DNA of 64,000 nt from Paramoeba atlantica (taxonomy: Eukaryota; Discosea), in contig CDRNVI010000156.1 of assembly GCA_977017575.1 (NCBI GenBank), forward strand, positions 248,001 through 312,000. The letters run 5' to 3'. Both the position numbers and the translations under genes were made by a program. Below the pieces are notes generated by a model, which had not been told where the DNA came from, ran no database searches, and saw only the letters and a program-made list of their open reading frames with translations. Of this stretch, positions 60,491 through 64,000 are shown one piece after another; the stretch's first letter is position 1, and each line of letters opens with the position of its first letter.

Positions 60491-61061
60491 AGAGGAGAAA
60501 ATTCTCCTTTTCAGAGAAAAGAAAAAAAGACAGGAAAGGAGGGGGGGGATCAGATTGGGTAAAGCTGGCCAAGTAACAAGGAATTTGGGGTGCCCAGCTC
60601 ATCAAGCATGAAAGTCTTGATGTTCCCGCTCATCATGTTGGTGTAGAACACCGGATGGATCTTTAAAAAAAAAAGAAAAAGAAAACTTTGTGACCTTGGA
60701 GGTCGATGAGTCTTTTTATATTTTTGGTCTATTTGAATTTGGTGTGAAAAAAAATACAAAAAAAACAACATTTTTTTGTGACGAATGACGTCGAGAGAAC
60801 GTTTTATTGGACGTATTTTGAATGTCAAAAAAAGAAAACGCTTTTTTGCGTTTCTAAAATTTTGCGCTCACAAAAACACACACAATTTTTGTTCTGTTTA
60901 TCACAACGGACCTCGGGAATTTTTCTCTTCTCTCCCTCCTCTCTTTCTCTTTCTCTCTCTCTCTCGACTTTGTCTCTTGAGAGGCTCAAATATTGGTGAC
61001 AATTCTCCCTCTAACAATTTGTTTCATCTTCTTTTTGTAACCTCATCTTCTGTGGAGGGAG
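60491..61061. other. Intergenic region with one possible small minus-strand coding exon
   Basis: At about 60550-60660 the minus strand reads KIHPVFYTNMMSGNIKTFML and then a short ending (LLLGQLYPI, TGA). Its codons are C/G-ending (AAC ATC AAG), unlike the surrounding A/T-rich DNA, and it is preceded by a good TTTTTTTAAAG acceptor. No upstream exon in a matching phase could be found, so it may be a stray terminal exon or a short gene. The rest is T-rich, including a CT-repeat near 60940-60966. Confidence 0.3.
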
Positions 61062-64000
61062 ATGGGGAATCAACAAGGGAGATTGTTGGAGACAACACAA
61101 AAATTTGAAAAAGGTGAACATCTGTCCCTCCGAGACACCAAACTCGGCAAGAAGGAGATTCAAGAGGGAATCCAATTTATCAAAGAGAAACTTCCGACCC
61201 TTTCTTCCTTAGAATGTTTGATTTTTCGATTTTGATCCACCCTTTTTTTTTGTTTTTATCTTTTTGTTTGTTTTTATCTTTTTGTTTGTTTGAACCAAAC
61301 ACCCTCCCCTCTCCAAATCACTGACTTCTCTAAAATATTTTTTTTTTTTAGTAATTGGATGTCGAGTCAAAGCATGTCCTCCTGAGATTGGAGAAATTAA
61401 TCATCTTCTTTCTTTGAAAGTCCCTCATAATTCTCTTTCCACTCTCCCTCCTTCTCTCCCTTTGTCCCTTCTCGAGCTCGACCTTTCAAACAACAAGTTT
61501 GATGAGATGCCAATTAAGAATCCAGATGGATTACAATCTCTTCGATTCCTCAACCTCAGTCACAATTCTCTTTCTTCTCTCCCCTCTTCTCTTCATTTTC
61601 GAAACCTCGAGATCTTAGATCTTTCTTCAAATGGAATCTCCTCTCTTCCGGAGTCTCTCTTTCAACTCACTTCACTCACACACCTCGATTTGTCAAGAAA
61701 TAAGATCAAAGAAATCCCAATTCACGTTTCTTCTCTAAGTCAATTAGTAACGTTGACTCTCTCCGAGAATAACCTTGGATCTTTCCCGATCTCAATCGCT
61801 TCCCTATCCAATCTTCGGCATCTCAGTCTTGGATCAAATGGTTTGAAAGAACTCGCACCAGAAATTTCGGCCCTTATCTCTCTTGAGCAATTAGAACTTC
61901 AACACAATCACTTAACCGGTTTACCTATTGAATTTTTTCGCCTTGGGAGCTTAAAGATTCTTAAATTGTATGATAATGAAATTGGAGTCCTCTCAGAAGA
62001 GTTTGGCAAGCTTGAGGAACTCACAGAAATCTTTTTCCAAGAGAATCAACTTTCTCGTCTTCCAAAAAAGATTGGTTTTCACTTTTGATTTTGATTTTTT
62101 TTTTTTTTGGAAATTTAAGAACCTAACGGTGGTTGAAAACAGGAAAATTGAAGAAACTGCGAAAACTATTTTTGGAATTTAACCAACTCATCTCGATCCC
62201 AGACTCACTCGCTCACTTATCTAAATTGGTTTCACATTTTTCACATTTCTTCAGTCGAAAATTTCCAATTTGTTGAACAAATTGTTTCTCCTAGGTGGTT
62301 TTAATGCTCCATAATAACAAATTTGATCGAATCCCACCAGTTTTATATGAAATGAAATCACTTCTTCGTTTTTCTTTAGATCACAACCCAATGGAATTTG
62401 AATCTTCTGACACTCGGTAAGTCTCATTCACACTTTCTTCCATTTTTTTTTTGATCTTTCACCTTTTCACGAACTTTTGAATTCTAGGAGCAAATTAAAA
62501 GATAGTACAAAAGCATTGGCTGTGATTTCCACACAACCACGAACTCCAATTGCATCAGAGTGTGGAAGTGTTCGAATTCATGCAAAGGATCGAGAATCTC
62601 TGTATGAATCTTTCTTTGTCTCTTTTCGACCTTACCCTTACTCATTAAACGCGTGAACAATAGAAAATTGAATTCTTCAACACTTCCGGGAAGATTAAGA
62701 GGACGAAGATCGTCAGTTGCGGATACAAGAGAGATTAATTTACCATCACCATCATCAAAAGCAAAACATTTGGGTGTTGAGCTAACAGCTTCGATGAATA
62801 GCTCCTCGAGTGAGTCTATCCCTACAAGGTTCTCCCTTATTCTTATTTTCTTTCAATTATCGAACAACTTTAATGTTGTTACTTTCTTATTCTCTTTTAA
62901 ACTTCCACTCATTGTTTTTTTTGTTTTAGCAAAAAACTTGCAAGAATGTCAACTTTTGCGTTATCCTCTTCTGAACCCCCAACAGGGGCTGCTCCTTCTT
63001 ATAGTAAATTCAAAGGTTTTTTCTCTTTTCTTTTTATCTACACCAAACGATCCAAACAATTGGATTAATTTAATTTTTATTCTTTTTTTTAGATGCGTTT
63101 GCAAGTTTTGTTGATCAACAAGATTTTTCGCAACCCCGAAAAAAACACCTGGAAAAACTCAGCGCACAAGAGAAATGGAGCCTCTTAAGCACTTACAAGG
63201 GTTCTTCTGTTGATCTTCTTCGTCTTGATAAGAAACCTGGTATCTTTTTTTCACACTTACTTTTTCTTTGTCCCTTTTATTGTAAAATTAATAACCATCT
63301 CCTTCCCTCTTTTTAACAACATCAAAAAATAGTGAAAGGAGAGAAACAAGAGAATCCATCAGACTTCATAAAGACCTTTGCAGCTCGGATCCCAACAGTG
63401 ATGGAATTAACACGTCTCAATGAGGCTATTCATAAAAGTAGTGATTTTGCAAAGTCCAATTTTGTGGATGCTGGTTTGTTTTGTTTTCTTTTCTTTTTTG
63501 TTGTGTTAAAAAAATGGCCCCATTAATTTCTTTTCATGTTTGTAAATAATACCTGTTTTTTAATTGAACGAAACAGGTGGTATGGTCGCTCTTACGAGTT
63601 TGTTAATTGGGACCAAAAAGAGTGTAATCAAGGTGAGCAATCAGGAAGCTGTTGCTGTTGAAACGCTCCAGATCATTTTGTATCTTTGTAACCTGAGTGT
63701 TAAATGGTTAATCACAACCACTGGTTTGTTTTTTCCTTTTTAACAAAAGACATTTTTTGTTGGAATGCTTCTCCTCACCTAGATTATTTTTTATCAACAG
63801 ACGCAATTTCTGCGATTGTAGGATGTCTCGATTATGGGGATCCAGAAATTAAGTCAATTGTTTTCAACATCTTAGAGATGGTCTGTTATATTCACTATGT
63901 CGGTCCATCCCTGATTCTTGAAGCCCTCACCGCTCGTGTAACGAAGATTGCTGCTCCTGAAGCGACTTCAAGCCCATCTCCCTCCCCCAAAACCAACCAA
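61062..64000 (+). CDS. Leucine-rich-repeat plus formin-type GBD/FH3 protein (3' end outside window)
   Basis: ATG 61062 gives MGNQQGRLLETTQKFEKGEH; the Gly at position 2 with a small polar context is compatible with N-myristoylation. About ten LRRs follow (SLLELDLSNNKFDEMP, RFLNLSHNSLSSLP, ELQHNHLTGLP), of the 23-residue Ras-group type, with the last two in separate exons up to 62420. A Ser/Arg-rich linker leads to a diaphanous-type GBD/FH3: AQEKWSLLSTYKGSSVDL, PSDFIKTFAARIPTVMELTR, FVDAGGMVALTSLL, ETLQIILYLCNLSVKWLI, YVGPSLILEAL. These armadillo-like repeats bind Rho GTPases in formins. The window ends at a Ser-Pro-rich stretch, so FH1/FH2 cannot be checked. About ten introns are present; the donor at 62811 is a weak site. 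Confidence 0.8.

Noticed and set aside
1-64000. Transposons, retroelements, tRNA or rRNA genes
   Set aside because: No reverse transcriptase, integrase or transposase motifs, terminal repeats or cloverleaf-like segments were recognised by reading; a dedicated tRNA and repeat search could still find small ones.

Overview
This window is nuclear DNA of an intron-rich, gene-dense unicellular eukaryote. Introns are mostly 45-150 bp, T-rich, with GT...AG ends, and intergenic gaps are often only 100-300 bp. The gene set (DUF547, Sel1 repeats, RBR E3 ligase, VWA, FHA plus SLIP-GC-like GTPase, USP, THH1/TOM1-like 7TM, LRR plus formin GBD/FH3) would fit a free-living amoeba-like protist. The lineage cannot be fixed from the sequence and I do not name a species. 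I see no transposon, no viral element and no RNA gene that I can support.

Layout. 1-3744: end of a DUF547 gene, a Sel1-repeat gene and an RBR ubiquitin-ligase gene, all on the + strand. 3830-33903: a 30 kb cluster of nine related secreted-protein genes (two -, four +, three -). 34217-49155: VWA gene (+), endonuclease/exonuclease/phosphatase gene with SR-like tail and zinc knuckle (-), SAM-PB1-PAS gene (+) and a large FHA plus dynamin-like GTPase gene (-). 49289-52945: five tandem copies of a small gene (+). 53016-57538: ubiquitin-specific protease (-). 58056-58563: small coiled-coil gene (-). 58909-60490: seven-helix membrane protein (+). 61062-end: LRR plus GBD/FH3 protein (+), cut by the window edge.

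The striking part is the 30 kb cluster. Six genes encode a signal peptide followed at once by a kexin/furin-like subtilisin fold and a P (homoB) domain, then a Thr-Pro repeat stalk and a small six-cysteine module beginning Cys-Cys-x-Tyr. In every fold I could read, the residues aligning with the catalytic Asp, His and Ser of furin are replaced, and the usual inhibitory prodomain is missing. These therefore look like pseudoproteases used as surface or matrix folds. Two genes (20434-25837 and 28116-33903) carry two such folds in one chain and form an inverted pair that shares nearly identical introns. Three intronless genes (12112, 25960, 27116) encode only signal peptide, cysteine modules and Thr-Pro stalk. 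Shared stalk and cysteine modules suggest that the nine proteins act in one extracellular structure; that is inference.
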